Positions 10,317 to 21,900 are shown, counted from the first letter of the stretch. The stretch: 64,000 nucleotides of DNA from Mesocentrotus franciscanus (GCA_037976565.1 CP137671.1:16694556-16758555), one strand, 5' to 3'. The notes: a model not told the origin generated them from the sequence alone. Made by a program: numbers and translations.

Positions 10317-12461
10317 AATAATAACAATAATGGGTGGGGTTTGGGGAGCAGGGGCATCCAGGAGTCATAATTAGAGTTGATGATAATGATAAAAATAATG
10401 ATAATAATGATAATGGGTGGGATTTGGGGAGCAGGGGCATTCAGGATTCATAATTAGAGCATGGTGGTCGGTAATTACTACCAGTCATTCCTCAGCCCAT
10501 CATACCTACCAAGGGTCTGTAATTTATTTAATACGTCTATATGGTCTGTATAATCTCTGAACGTTGCCTACACCCAGGGGCGGATCAGAGATTCTACGCA
10601 ATTAAGGGGAGGGGGAGCGATGGCATCAGTGACTTGTTGGAGCATGTTGGTCGTAAGCTATTACCAGTCATTTCTCAGCTCATACTAATCAAGGGTCAGT
10701 AACTATCATCTCCGAAATGGGTCCAAACACCTGAGGGTATTTCACAAAGACTAAGATCGACTTTAAGTTGGACTTATAACTATGACAGGCCATTCATGCC
10801 ACTGGTTGCTCTCACTATTGGTCTCTCAATTATGATCTTTAGATAATATTTTTTTCCTGCAATAATGAACTATCGAAAAACGTAAATTCTGTAGATTTGT
10901 GACCACGATTTATAAGTCCCTTGAGAGACCAGTGCCAGTAAATGGTGAGAGCAAACAGTGGCATGAACAGCTTGCCATACTTAAGTCCACCTTAAAGTCG
11001 ATCTTAGTCTTTGTGAAACACCCCCAGGAGTGTATCCAGGATTCTTCAAAGCTGTGGGAACAGGGGCATCCATAACTCGTTAGTGTATGGAGGCCGCAAG
11101 ATACTTCAGTCATCATCATACACCTCCATTTATCAGGGGTGGGTTCATGATTCTAAGGAAAACCTATTTTATTAACATTAATGAGGCCGGCCGAGTGGTG
11201 GAGGGGATGTGGCTTTTTGATGTTGTTGGTAAATTTGGCATTTCGTTCTTTTGTTGATATTCCGATCGGTTTCTCCACTCATGAGAATGAGCGAAGTACT
11301 CTTACGTCAACTGTAATCAAACAGGATCAAAGGCAACATACTATACCAGATAATCATCTAGTAGACAGATCGCACTTACCTGGTCAGCTAGTAACAGCTT
11401 GTTTTACGTTCTATCATTTAGATTTTTAAATTTGTATTCGTTCCTTCGTTTTTCTTTTTGCTTTCCAGATGCTTTCAACACACGCGACAGACGAGTTATC
11501 TGCAGCACGTTGAAGGCCCTCCAGAAATTGGCCGTATCGGGCGAGTTTGTCGGCGAGGCTCTTGTGCCGTACTACCGCCAAATCCTACCCGTTCTCAACA
11601 TTTTCCGCGGAATGAATTGTGAGTTTCGAGAATTGCATACTAAAATGTCCTTTCTAATAGTATGAAATGTTGATTTTGGTCGTCACTATCACTCATACAG
11701 TACCTTTTCCTCACTCTGTGATACATTCTATTTAAAATCACTCTCTCTCTCTCTGTATTAAACATTAATTTCCCGTTCATTCTTCCTTACATTCTCTCTC
11801 TTCCACACTTCTCTCTTTTTCTGTGCTATAATTATCTTTTCATTCTCTCTCTCTCTATACATAGCTTTATGTCTTCTTTCCCCCTATTTTTCTCTGTATA
11901 ATAAATCTCTTTTTATTCCCTCTCTCTCTATCTTTATTCACTATACTGTTGTTTGACCGAAATATTACGTAGCGTGCACCCCCAGTCCAATACATACGAT
12001 TAGGCAAATTTGACCTGTTATTTATTCTTCTAATCGTGTTCAAGTGATACATCAAAAAGTCAAACCCTTAAATTGTATTATTTTAATTATGGAATCGACA
12101 TAAAAGAAGATATACATGACTTTTATATGTGCTTATTTTGAAAGGGAAAATAAATCAAGCAGGGTCATAACTTTTATCATTCTACTCCCTCTCGCTGTGT
12201 ACTTTAATATCATTCTCTTCACCCCAACCCCTCTCTTCTCCCTGTCCCTGTCCCACTCCACTCTCTCCCTCTCTCTCTCTCTCTCTCTCTTCAGTTAATT
12301 CTGGTGATGGGATCGAGTACGGTCAGCAGAAGGGCTTCAACGTCGGAGACATGATCCAGGAGACCCTGGAAGTCCTCGAGAGAAACGGGGGAGCAGAAGC
12401 CTTCGTCAACATCAAGTACATGGTTCCAACGTACGAAACCTGCATGACCGTCCAGGAGTGA
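8039..12461 (+). CDS. PACRG: PACRG, parkin co-regulated protein, 4 exons
   Basis: Joined coding exons: 8039-8221, 10072-10243, 11469-11618 and 12295-12461. All borders are AG/GT, phases agree, and the total is 672 bases or 223 residues plus TGA. PACRG is an armadillo-like helical microtubule-associated protein of cilia and flagella, at the inner junction of doublet microtubules, and is named for its head-to-head pairing with parkin in mammals. Family hallmarks seen: GNKIFWK at the end of exon 1, [14 protein letters not shown] and [13 protein letters not shown] in exon 2, [17 protein letters not shown] in exon 3, [10 protein letters not shown] and [12 protein letters not shown] in exon 4. It is shorter than human PACRG, mainly at the N terminus. 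The ATG at 8039 has A at -3. Exon 1 sits in the left arm of the inverted duplication; a lone copy is at 15423-15605. Degenerate extra copies of exons 2 and 4 lie nearby. Confidence in the family is very high; use of the start codon is inferred. Confidence 0.95.
8361..9255. mobile_element. DNA element with 'GACCAAAGTTCGCG' ends
   Basis: The motif 'gtgaccaaagttcgcg' occurs at 8364 and 8565 on the plus strand and twice in tandem, inverted, at 9219-9255. The segment could be an 895-base or a 694-base terminal-inverted-repeat element. No transposase was recognised and no clear target duplication was found. It lies in PACRG intron 1. Confidence 0.55.
9483..9658 (+). repeat. Interspersed repeat, copy A
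   Basis: Matches 63846-64000 through 'agtattggtgtg', 'ggttctggaatcatc', 'aagaaatttggcccagtctt', 'gttacaagcactgta' and 'ggcataaaaatccgtc'. The end folds as 'gcataaaaatc...gatttttatgc'. The type is unknown. Confidence 0.75.
10284..10425. repeat. (ATG)n / (ATA)n microsatellite
   Basis: A run of about eleven 'atg' triplets just after PACRG exon 2, followed by ATA-rich simple sequence and a short repeated 'tggg.tttggggagcagggg' unit. Confidence 0.85.
10430..10705 (+). pseudogene. Two degenerate copies of PACRG exon 2 3' end
   Basis: The sequence around 'gagcatggtggtcggta..tactaccagtcattcctcag' (ending near 10514) and 'gacttgttggagcatgttgg...agctattaccagtc' (ending near 10694) resembles the last third of PACRG exon 2. 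Both keep its 'aagg/gt' donor. Indels break the reading frame. A further, weaker copy lies near 11060-11120. These are exon fossils in intron 2. Confidence 0.75.
10735..11028. repeat. Foldback made of two SINE tails
   Basis: The first part carries 'tttcacaaagactaagatcg' in one orientation and the second part carries its reverse complement, separated by about 75 AT-rich bases. Each half is the tail of the tRNA-derived SINE seen at 5826 and 16705, without its promoter head. Confidence 0.75.
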
Positions 12462-12710
12462 TGACGTCATCTATTACCGCAATTTACTGCCTAACTGACG
12501 CGGTAAACCGCCAAATTAATTTTGATAAAAGAAGCGAAAGAAGGAGAAGAAGAAGACTGCGATGATGAGGGCACCACCTACCAGCCCTCCATGACCGGCC
12601 GCGAGTGATGACGGCATCTATTTACCGCAATGTTACCGTAATCTACTGTTTATTTAACGTTCACATAATTATGAAGCGATAAACCGCTCATATTTTTTTG
12701 GAAGAAAGAA
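12422..12710 (+). repeat. Tandem copy of PACRG 3' end
   Basis: The end of PACRG exon 4 plus its downstream bases ('ctgcatgaccgtccaggagtgatgacg') recurs 147 bases later as 'tccatgaccggccgcgagtgatgacg'. Both copies are followed by GAA-rich sequence. The second copy is outside the coding frame. Confidence 0.75.
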
Positions 12711-14187
12711 GGAGACGATAAAGAAGAAGAACAAGAAAAAGAAAGAATTTGATATTCCACTTTTACAGGTACACTGTTGACATCATCAATTTGGTTTCGG
12801 CTTCCCATACCTCGTGTAGGCCCTGTTCACGTATGGCACATTGCAGCGCCCCAAAAGGAAGAAAGGGAGAAGAAGAAGAAGTAGAAGAAGAAGTAGAAGA
12901 AGGGAAGGAAGAAGATAAAGATGAAGAAAAAGAAGAACTATGAAGGAAAAAAACACCTAAATAAACACGTATTTCTCATTTATAACTAATATGAGTGTTG
13001 GACACTCATCTCTCCTTTATTCTCTCCTTTATTCAAATGCTTAATATAAACTTTCTACTATTACACGTATCTGAGAATCGAAAACAGTTCATAATTTGCA
13101 TTTCTTCAGACAAAAAAGGAAATTTCCTAATATCAAATGATCATTAAAGGATGAAATTAACAACAAAAAATGCTAGTGCAGCTTTAAGACCTGAAAGCAA
13201 GCATCATTTGTATTACGTTTACGATTCGATAAGGGACCGACGCATTTGAAAGTCATGCTCAAATTTCTTAGATACTGTCCAGTTTTACCATGTTAGCGTC
13301 AAAAAGTGGTTTCCGGATCGTATCATCATCTTCGTCTTGTTTCTTCCTGTTCAAATTCCAGCACTGTTGTCGCCTTTTGCTTTCATAAAGAATGGAAATA
13401 ATAAAATGTTGAATGAATATAGAAGAAAAGAAAAATCTTGTATGTCATTATAGACGAGGATTCGAAGACTCTCATACATGTACGTTTATTTTGCATTCTT
13501 TTAAATATTTTTTTTAAGGCAGATTTATTTCTGCATTTATTAACAAAATCAAAACGAAATATACAAAGAATATTTTTTTCTTCAATAAAATTTAAATAAG
13601 AAAACAATGAAATGAGGACAGTTATAACAATCTATATAAATGTTACAATAATTTAACTTTATTATTATAACAATAGTTAAATGCAGTAAACCAACCATCA
13701 TAAGCAGGGGGCTTGAGTGGATGGTGGCCTGTGAGGGGGAAGGGGAGGGGGAAGAATTTAACCTGTTGACTAATGAATTATCATATTCCTCATAGCTTGA
13801 TTACAGGAACAACCCTGTTCCAGTAGACAATTGATTTAATATGAATACGATCACAAAGAATATTAAGAAATCAACTAAAGGGTAATTTTATAACCTATTC
13901 AATAGCCCGGTTCAATAGTCAGAAATCATGTTTAGAATACGTAATATTCCATTGCTAAGCCATAATTCGCACATTTCTAAAGATGAAGCACAACGCTATT
14001 GATATTGCCTTAGGTTGATTACAAAAAAAAATAAATTGCGGTCTTGTTGAAACATTTATAGTGTAAATAGAGTTTTGGGAAACAGTGAGGATGTAAATTA
14101 AACACGATTATTAATTCCCCCTAGTATGTCGTTGTCCTTAACATTCTATTCAACATCATTACAGCAAGACTACCTTGCTGACCTGGT
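12711..14187. other. Gene-free stretch
   Basis: Purine-rich simple sequence near 12850-12940, then AT-rich DNA. No exon, no SLC22 exon 12 copy and no recognisable element was seen. The short open frames here are low-complexity. Confidence 0.4.
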
Positions 14188-14335
14188 ACCCGTTTCACAA
14201 AGCCTTTTTTCAATGACAAATGACAAAAATCAGTGACAAATCTGCTATAACCAATCAGAAGCAAGAATTTCACTATATAGCTTATAACATAAACTGTCAT
14301 GTATCACTGATGACAAGTTTTGTGATATGGGGCCC
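14188..14335. mobile_element. Small MITE, Harbinger-like ends
   Basis: Starts 'acccgtttcacaaagc' and ends 'ttttgtgatatggggccc', imperfect inverted ends of the 'cccgtttcacaaag' type common in Harbinger-like MITEs. It is about 148 bases and non-coding. The target duplication is unclear. Confidence 0.45.
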
Positions 14336-14432
14336 AGATATAAAGAACTACGTGCCAAGAACGGAAGAGTTAAAAGCCTATGGCCCTGTCTCGTATTTTG
14401 AAGTGAAGGACACTTTAAGGTCAGAAACTTAC

Positions 14433-14594
14433 GTTCCTAAAATCTCCCCTTCCTCGATGGTCTCTAGAAGTCTCCTGCCGCGCGTCTCGGAGAGGAGGAA
14501 GGAGAGGAAACCAGCCAAGATGGCGGTGGTGCCGAAGATGATGAAAGGGGCGTGGTAATAGTAGTCCCCCAGGATGAGAATCAAGGGTGAGACG
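14433..14594 (-). pseudogene. Older partial copy of SLC22 exon 11
   Basis: On the minus strand 162 bases encode a run from [13 protein letters not shown] to EEGEILG followed by a good donor, gtaagt. Its 5' quarter is replaced by (GT)n. Compared with the working exon it has many substitutions, for example SETRGRR for PETRGKK, so it is more diverged than the left-arm copy and comes from an earlier duplication. It lies beyond the right arm's outer border, next to a hAT-type MITE. Confidence 0.85.
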
Positions 14595-14611
14595 TGTGTG
14601 TGTGTGTGTGT

Positions 14612-14918
14612 CAGTGGCGGGTCCAGGGGGACGAGGGGGGCCCAGGCCCTCCCTAGCAAAAAAGAAGGTAAAAACACCCTTTTTGAAAGAAAAGAAGATG
14701 GGCCCCCCTGGCGCCCAAGGAGGGGGGTGGCGGTGGAAAAAATCACCCTTCCCAGAGGGAAACAATTTTCGGGTGCCAAAAAAAATTGTGCTCACCACCA
14801 ACCCCCACTCCCTCCCCCCCCTCTGAGCGAAAAATCGACCGGCACGATTTTCAAATTTTCGCACGAAGTGGGCCCCTTTTTAGGCCCCCTCCCTTGCCGC
14901 CGGCTGGATCCGCCCCTG
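14612..14918. mobile_element. hAT-type MITE copy 3
   Basis: Starts 'cagtggcgggtccagg' and ends 'ggctggatccgcccctg', flanked by gtgtgtgt on both sides (14604-14611, 14919-14926). Because it inserted into a (GT)n tract, the 8-base duplication is less decisive than in copies 1 and 2. The interior matches copy 1. Confidence 0.82.
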
Positions 14919-15271
14919 GTGTGTGTGTGTGTGTGTGTGTGTGTGACTGACTGAGTGTGACTCTGTGTGTGTTTTGATATGTGTGGCATGATTAATTTTC
15001 TTAGGGGTGTAATTTGGATCTGCAAAGACCGAATTAATACCCGAATCCCAATTATTTTATTCAAACATCACGCAGGCATCATCACTTAGGCGCAAGTCGA
15101 TTTTTGCACTCTCTTAAACAATGTCTCCTGTTCATCCAAGCGTGACAACAAACAAATGATTTCGGATAAAACACTCTTTCATGAGATGTATAAAATGACT
15201 TACTGTTCATAAATGATTTTTTTTTTTTAATAATCAGCAATTTTCTAGGTGTAAACTTTTTTTTGACTTAC

Positions 15272-15376
15272 ACTATTTATCGCACCAACCCCCTTATTTT
15301 TCTGACAATCCCCGTATTTGTCATTGTGAATCTCTCCTTCTTCTGACCTTCACAGTTTCACAACTTCGTCGAGAGT
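15272..15376. repeat. Repeat abutting the inversion breakpoint
   Basis: Closely matches 42889-42998, including 'gtcattgtgaatctctcctt' and 'cacaacttcgtcgagagtaa' (one base differs in places). It ends within ten bases of the right-arm border. Confidence 0.75.
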
Positions 15377-15422
15377 AACTCTACTCTTTGCTAAGTAGTC
15401 TACGCCAAGCTATAAGCTTTAC

Positions 15423-15605
15423 CTTCCAAAATATTTTGTTGCCCATTCTTAAGTGCTCCATAGCTACCGGCAGGTCGGCCGTCATGTAGAGTTCTCGGAA
15501 AATGGTGGGTTTCATCTCTCGCGTGCTGGTCGCTATTTCGTTCGAAAAAGGCTTATTCTTCCCCGCCTGGGGCCGCTTGCTCGCACTGAGCTTTAACCTT
15601 AACAT
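15423..15605 (-). pseudogene. Orphan copy of PACRG exon 1
   Basis: A 183-base open exon starting ATG at 15605 and ending in a good donor (AAG/gtaaag). It aligns without gaps to the real exon 1 but has 9 changes in 61 residues, for example K38E, R42T, G43A and G53R. No exon 2-4 copy follows on this strand, so no PACRG protein can be made from it. Confidence 0.9.
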
Positions 15606-15983
15606 TATTTTGAGACAATTGCATCAACGCAATGCATAATTCACTGAAGATAAATTCCTATTTAAGATGGAAATAAGACCAAAAAAAGCCTATTCCTCGC
15701 CTCATCAGCGCAGCTAGCTCCGTAAAAATGTAAGAGGTGATGTGCGTGTTCGAAACATTGCGCGCAAAGTAATCTACAGCGCGCAAGGATAAGATGTGTG
15801 CGTTGAGCCTAGAAATTACCTCATGAAATGTGTGCCCTACTTATTTCCGCTAAAAGCAATCAATTACTGACAATTTAAAGTCCATTTGATTGTAAAGGTT
15901 TAATGTATACAAAATTTAATATACAATAGCTCTGGTATAAAAAAATGAGGCCCCGTGTAAAAACGGTCATCACACGTCGGCAT

Positions 15984-18900
15984 CTAAACACGATTATCAG
16001 ATTCAAAAGCCTCTTTCGTGTGTGCTTTTCCATCGTTAATGTCATCGAGTGGTATTTCAGTGACTTCATCGCCTTTCTTCTCCCTGGCCTCATCAGCTGC
16101 TATCTTGTCATCGTAGGCTTTCCTAAAAATGTAAGAATATCGGAATTATACTGGCTAAGATCTGACATGATATTGCACGAGAATTCTCTTCTATAATCCT
16201 CCATGTTCACCCTTGTATTATTTTCGATATTCTACTGAGCAAGTGTTCCCATAAAGAACAATATTATTTTCACAAGAAAGCGAGGGAGAGACAATAATGA
16301 CATTGCAAAAAAAAAAAAACACATGACTCGTGCCTGCGCACTTGTTAAATTGTCATCTAGTTCGGGACATGGAAGATGACTTTTCTGGGCTCCTGGATGA
16401 AAATACCTAAAATGAGCCAAATTTCAACATTATGTTCCTTTTTTTGCTGTGAATATCTTTTGCTATATGTAAAAGACGAAGAGTATATGAGTGTCGCGTA
16501 TATTCGTTTATCAGAATCACCACCGGCACCACCAACATCCCCAACAACACCAACAATACCACTAGTATGCAAATGAGGATATCTTTCCTCAAAATTTTGA
16601 GGAAAGATATCCTCATTAATGTTAAAGCAAATTGATAAACAGTTTCACGACGATGTCGCAAAAGTAAGATACTAATAGAGCTTTGTCTTAATACTTTTGA
16701 CAGGGGGACACTAGCTGTAGCATAATGGGGGCACAGTGGTATATTCGTGAAGGCACTTGGCTCCCATACGAAAGGTCGTAGGTTTGATCCTTTCTAACAC
16801 CACTGGAAGATGTTTTACCGGCGTTTTGCTGATGTTTGTTCCTCTCGACCCAGGTATATGATTTGTACGTCCCTTGAGAGACAAATGCCAGTAAATGGTG
16901 AGAGCAAACAGTGGCATGAACGGCCTGCCATAGTTAAGTCCAACTTAAAGTCGATCTTAGTCTTTGTGAAACACCCCCTGGTATATTAAACGGGTATCTA
17001 GCAATTCATGATGGGGTAATAAGGATTGAAGGGCCATCTCCAAGAACAGTAGGCCTATTAGTAGTAATGAGGCTTCCCTGGGTGAATAAGATCATTATCG
17101 AAAATAATATCGCTAGTAATATTCGTTTGTCTCGCAATGTATGGACAACAAGGGATCTAAAAGATCACGACGTTCACCTGACGAAGTGTTGCAGCGGCGC
17201 ACGAAACTTCGTGATCTTTTAGATCCCTTGTTGACCATACATTGCGAGACAAACGAATATCACTAGCGATATTATTTTCGATACTACATCTGCAATGAGT
17301 AATATATTTAGCATTAAAGATCATTATCATTACATTATTATCATGATCATACTTACGTTCCGAAAATTTCCCCTTCCTCGACGGTTTCGGGAAGTTTTTT
17401 GCCGCGCGTCTCGGGTAGGAGGAAGGAGAGGAAACCAGCCAGGATGGTGGTGGTGCCGAAGATGATGAGAGGGGCGGGGTAGTAGTAGTCCCCCAGGATG
17501 AGAATCAAGGGTGAGACGATGGCCCCCACACGAGCCATCATGGAACAGGTCCCGACACCAATGCTCCTGTTGTTCCGTACAAGTCAAACAGATTGATTGG
17601 TTGATTATATTCATATCCCATGCAAAATTAACAAAGCATATTACATTTTACAAAATATTAACATTTCTTTAAATAATCGAGAAGTAAATAATCCTGAATC
17701 ATAGTAATAAATGACGTGAAAGAAGGTTCTGTAAATCATTAAATACGGAAATGAAAAGTGAGCCTACAATAACAGCTAGACTTGTTGCGTGTAGGTTCAC
17801 TGATTAAACTACTGACTTAACATACAGTAAAAACACTCATACACTAGACAGAGATAAAAAGAGAAATGAAACAAAATATAATTATGTTACGGCTAAAAGC
17901 GGAAGAGAGGGATTAGAGGGATAGAGGGGGGCAAAGATAGATAAATAGATAGACAGATATATAGATAATTATATAGGTGGGTAGAACAGCAAATGACAAA
18001 GTTCAAGCATAAACCTTGCTAGAACATACTGAATGTATTTTTAAGAATTTGCCTTAGTCACAAACGGGTGTCAACATGGCATTTTCAAACTAAAGGCCCG
18101 AATTCACGTTACAAAAGAGTAAATTCATGTTATCTTTAAACCACTTTCTTGAATTCAACCGAACTAGTCTCGCAGAAGCGTGTTTTCTTTTTTAATTTGA
18201 GACAACACATTATGATTATAACAGTCAGCCAGCTCGTTGTTGGTAAACTCATCCATATTTTAAGGCTCCATTTTTATTGGATGCACTATGCATGGCACAC
18301 TCTTTTTAGATTTTTAGATAATTTATTCAACACTATATCATTGTCTAAAGTTTGTTTCGTCACCTGAATTAATTTATTCAATAGCGTAACGTGATGGGTC
18401 AAGACATTTTAAAAGAGGGCATCGCCAACTTGGGGTACACCGGCAACATGTGTATGAGGGGGAGGTGGGGGCGCTAGTCTTACTTGATGGATGACATAAT
18501 TATACGAATTGCAATTGGTAGCCTCTCCTTTTCACATTTAATTCCCCTTAATTCTTTAGTTTGTTTGATTTTGTTTTGTCTTCTCTCTCTCTCTCTTTCT
18601 CTCCCTCCCTCTCTCTCTCTCTCTCTTCTTCTCTCTTCTTTCCTTTGATCTACTCTTCTCTTCTCTTTCCTCCCTGTCCCTCCCCCTTTTCGTATTCGAT
18701 AGGGGGTTCACGTCCCCCCCTGGTGTAACCTTGGATATGTCACCTGATATACCTACCTGACAGGCGTTGGGAAACACTCTGCAGAGTAAACGTAGACTAT
18801 GGCATAGGAAGCCGATATTGCTGACTTCCCTGTCAGGGCAACCACTGTGTTCCAAGTACCAATGGCTGATAAAAATAAAAGAGACAAACTCGCATTATTA

Positions 18901-21900
18901 GAGTGAAATTATAGACAGAACTAGGCGTTGTGGCGTGCGCCTGTAATCCAGCTAACAGTGGAAGTTACAAACTGATTCAGCCGAGGATGCAGGTTCGAAG
19001 CTGAGTCACGTCTTTCGGATGGTGACGTTTGAAGGTCGGTCCCCAGACGTAAATAATCAAATCTGATTGATACACGTCTGTAAAAACCCAATACACATAC
19101 ACATACACACAGAATGATCCATATACATTTATGTTTTCCTGAAGTTCTAGACCCTTTGGGTGAATATTTCTTTGGAGAAAAACAAAATGTACTGGCTAAT
19201 TTTCTATTTGTACATAAATCAAATCAATTTATTAAGTTTTACAGGAAAAAACAAATAATTGAACGACTAATTTGGTCACCGAATTATTGCAGGGGAGGGG
19301 TATTATCCATTCATATTTTCCAGTAACAATTTTAGTGGGGGACTGGGGCTCCAAAAAATATAGTTATAATCAAATCAAAGCGAGATACATGTAGAAAATG
19401 TGTGCATGAACCCCAAGCCCCCGACATCCCCCCTCCAGAAAACAAAAGAATTCAATAATAATTGAATAAAAAGATTAAATAATAATTGAATAAAAAAAAT
19501 TATTCTTCTAGAACTGGCGCACCTAAAGCGTCACCTCTGGCTCACAACGTAGGCCTATATGTTCCTGAAAGAAACTCCCTATTCTGAGTGCTACACAGAA
19601 CGAAAGTGGTAAAAGAAATAAGACAAATAAAAATAAGTGAATGACTACGTACGTAGACCAATGTTGATCAGACATGCAGATCCACCAATGAAAAGGAAAG
19701 TAGCAATACTTGGGCGACGACCAAAGAAATCGATGGCGAATATGGCTAAGACGTAACCGACAATCTCTACGGCTCCAGACAGGAAGAAGTTCAGGTAAAC
19801 ATTGACCCCGAGGTCACCACTACTATACGTCAAGCCATAGTACACCATATTATTCACCATCCTGTAAAAAAAACAGAAGAGAGGTATAATCAAAGAGATT
19901 CGATCATACACAGTGGCCCGAATTCACAAAGGAGGTTTGTGGACAAACCAGGTTTGATCAGACCTAGGTTTGTACAAACCTAGGTTTGTACTCAAACCAG
20001 GTTTGTCCACAAACCCATTCCACCAACGAAGGTTTGTACAAACCTAGGTTTGTAATCAGACCAAGGTTTGTAAAACTAGTCTCAGCTGCAGGGCTCCTTA
20101 CATAATTTTCATGGGCCACGGTTTAAATGTTAAGAATTGAAATACTGTTGAACTAAGCATTCTCAGAGTGATCCGGACATCTTAATGAGCATTCTTGAAA
20201 AGATGATGCTTAGAAAATCTCTGAAATCAACTTTTGAAGTGCATTTTCATGAATTAAATCGAACAAAACTGGCGCGCCGTCGCAAACAGCGTTATCATGC
20301 CCCACGTACTCGCATTTGTGTAGTGCCGGTGAAGCACTCGAACTGACCCAGATAAATTGACATCGGCTCATTAATACATGAAAACCTTCGTTAGATCGAT
20401 AAATCTAACGTTGTCAAGGGTCTTTTATATAAGGTCTAAGAGCCTTATTGTTTTGGGGCTACACATTCTTATGTTTTATAAATAAAATCACCTAATAATA
20501 ATGATAATTTAATGTAAATTGAGTTTTCATTGTGATTATATTTAATTTTTATATATTTATTATTTTAAATATTTATATTTAAATGTTTTAAGTTTATACT
20601 TTTTAATTAAAAAAAAAACTGTCAAGTTAGTAAAGACTGAATAAGGAGAAAAAGATTAATAAAGAGAATTACAAGTGGAGAGGAATGAGAATGTAAAAAT
20701 GGAAAGGATATAAGCATAGATCTAGAACGGGCATAGAACAATAATATAACAGGAATTAGAAAGAAATTTTTTTTTTATGAACGGGGGTAATGAGCAATAA
20801 TAATTTTTTTGAAGAACAGGGGGTAGTGCAATATTTTTTTTTGAAACTCAAGACCCCCTCAGTAATGTAACAGGAATTAGAGAAAGAAGAAAACTTTTTT
20901 TATGAATGGGGGGGTATATAGTGAGCAATTATTTGTTTTTACTCCAGACCCTCAATAATGTAACAGGAATTAGAGAAAGAAGAAAACTTTTTTGATGAAT
21001 GGGGGTGGTAATTTTGTTTCCAGACCCCCGAGCATTTCGTGAGAAAATATTGCCATGGGGGGTAATGAGCAATATTTTTTTGATGAACAGTGGGGTGGGG
21101 GTAGTGAGCAATATTTTTTTGAAACTCAAGACCCCTCAATAATGTAACAGGAATTAGAGAAAGAAGAAAACTTTTTTTGATGAATGGGGGGGGGGTAGTG
21201 AACAATATTTTTTTAAACTCAAGACCCCTCAATAATGTAACAGGAATTAGAAAGAAGAAAACTTTTTTTGATGAATGGGGGTAGTGAACAATATTTTTTT
21301 TTAACTCAAGACCCCCTCAATAATGTAACAGGAATTAGAAAGAAGAAAACTTTTTGATGAATGGGGGTGGTAGTGAGCAATAATATTGTTTGTTCAAGAC
21401 CCTACCCCTTGAGCAATTCGTGAGAAAATATTGCGATAGGGGAGTGAGCAATTTTTTTTAAACTCAAGACCCCCTGAACAATTCGTGAGAAAATAACGCG
21501 ATAAGCAGGAGGAGAGATGAGCAATAATTCTTCCTTTATTTATACTCAAGACCCTCTCCCCTTAGAACAAAAAACAAAAAGGTATAATTGAGTTTACCAT
21601 CTTTTTTTTTTTAAAGGTAAAATTGCTGTTTACATTTTTTTTGTGTGCCAGGGTTGGGGCCCGGCCCCCTGGATCCGCCAGCAAACCCATACACCCTCCG
21701 AAAAAAGAGAGAGACAATCAGACTTATCTACTTCCGTTATCTTTGTAAATTCTATAAAGGCAGGAATATTGTATTTGTATCTTCATGTTTTATATAAATA
21801 ATTGTTTTTGCTACACAATGGTAATTTACATTGTTCAAACAACGCAATTCAAATTTGTCAATTTTGTAACATGCTTATATGAAAAATAGCCGACTAGAGG

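Larger units (their letters stand above)
15385..19264 (-). repeat. Right arm of large inverted duplication
   Basis: Reverse-complement partner of 3049-8266. It contains, on the minus strand, SLC22 exons 10, 11 and 12 (working copies) and a lone PACRG exon 1. It lacks both hAT-type MITEs and about 830 bases after the SLC22 stop, and has one SINE not in the left arm. Confidence 0.9.

Noticed and set aside
14421..14954. Long overlapping frames of 116-147 residues.
   Set aside because: They join an SLC22 exon fragment with a non-coding MITE and a (GT)n tract.
16718..16790. Possible tRNA gene from A and B boxes.
   Set aside because: The flanking sequence does not pair as a cloverleaf and the same unit recurs as a SINE.
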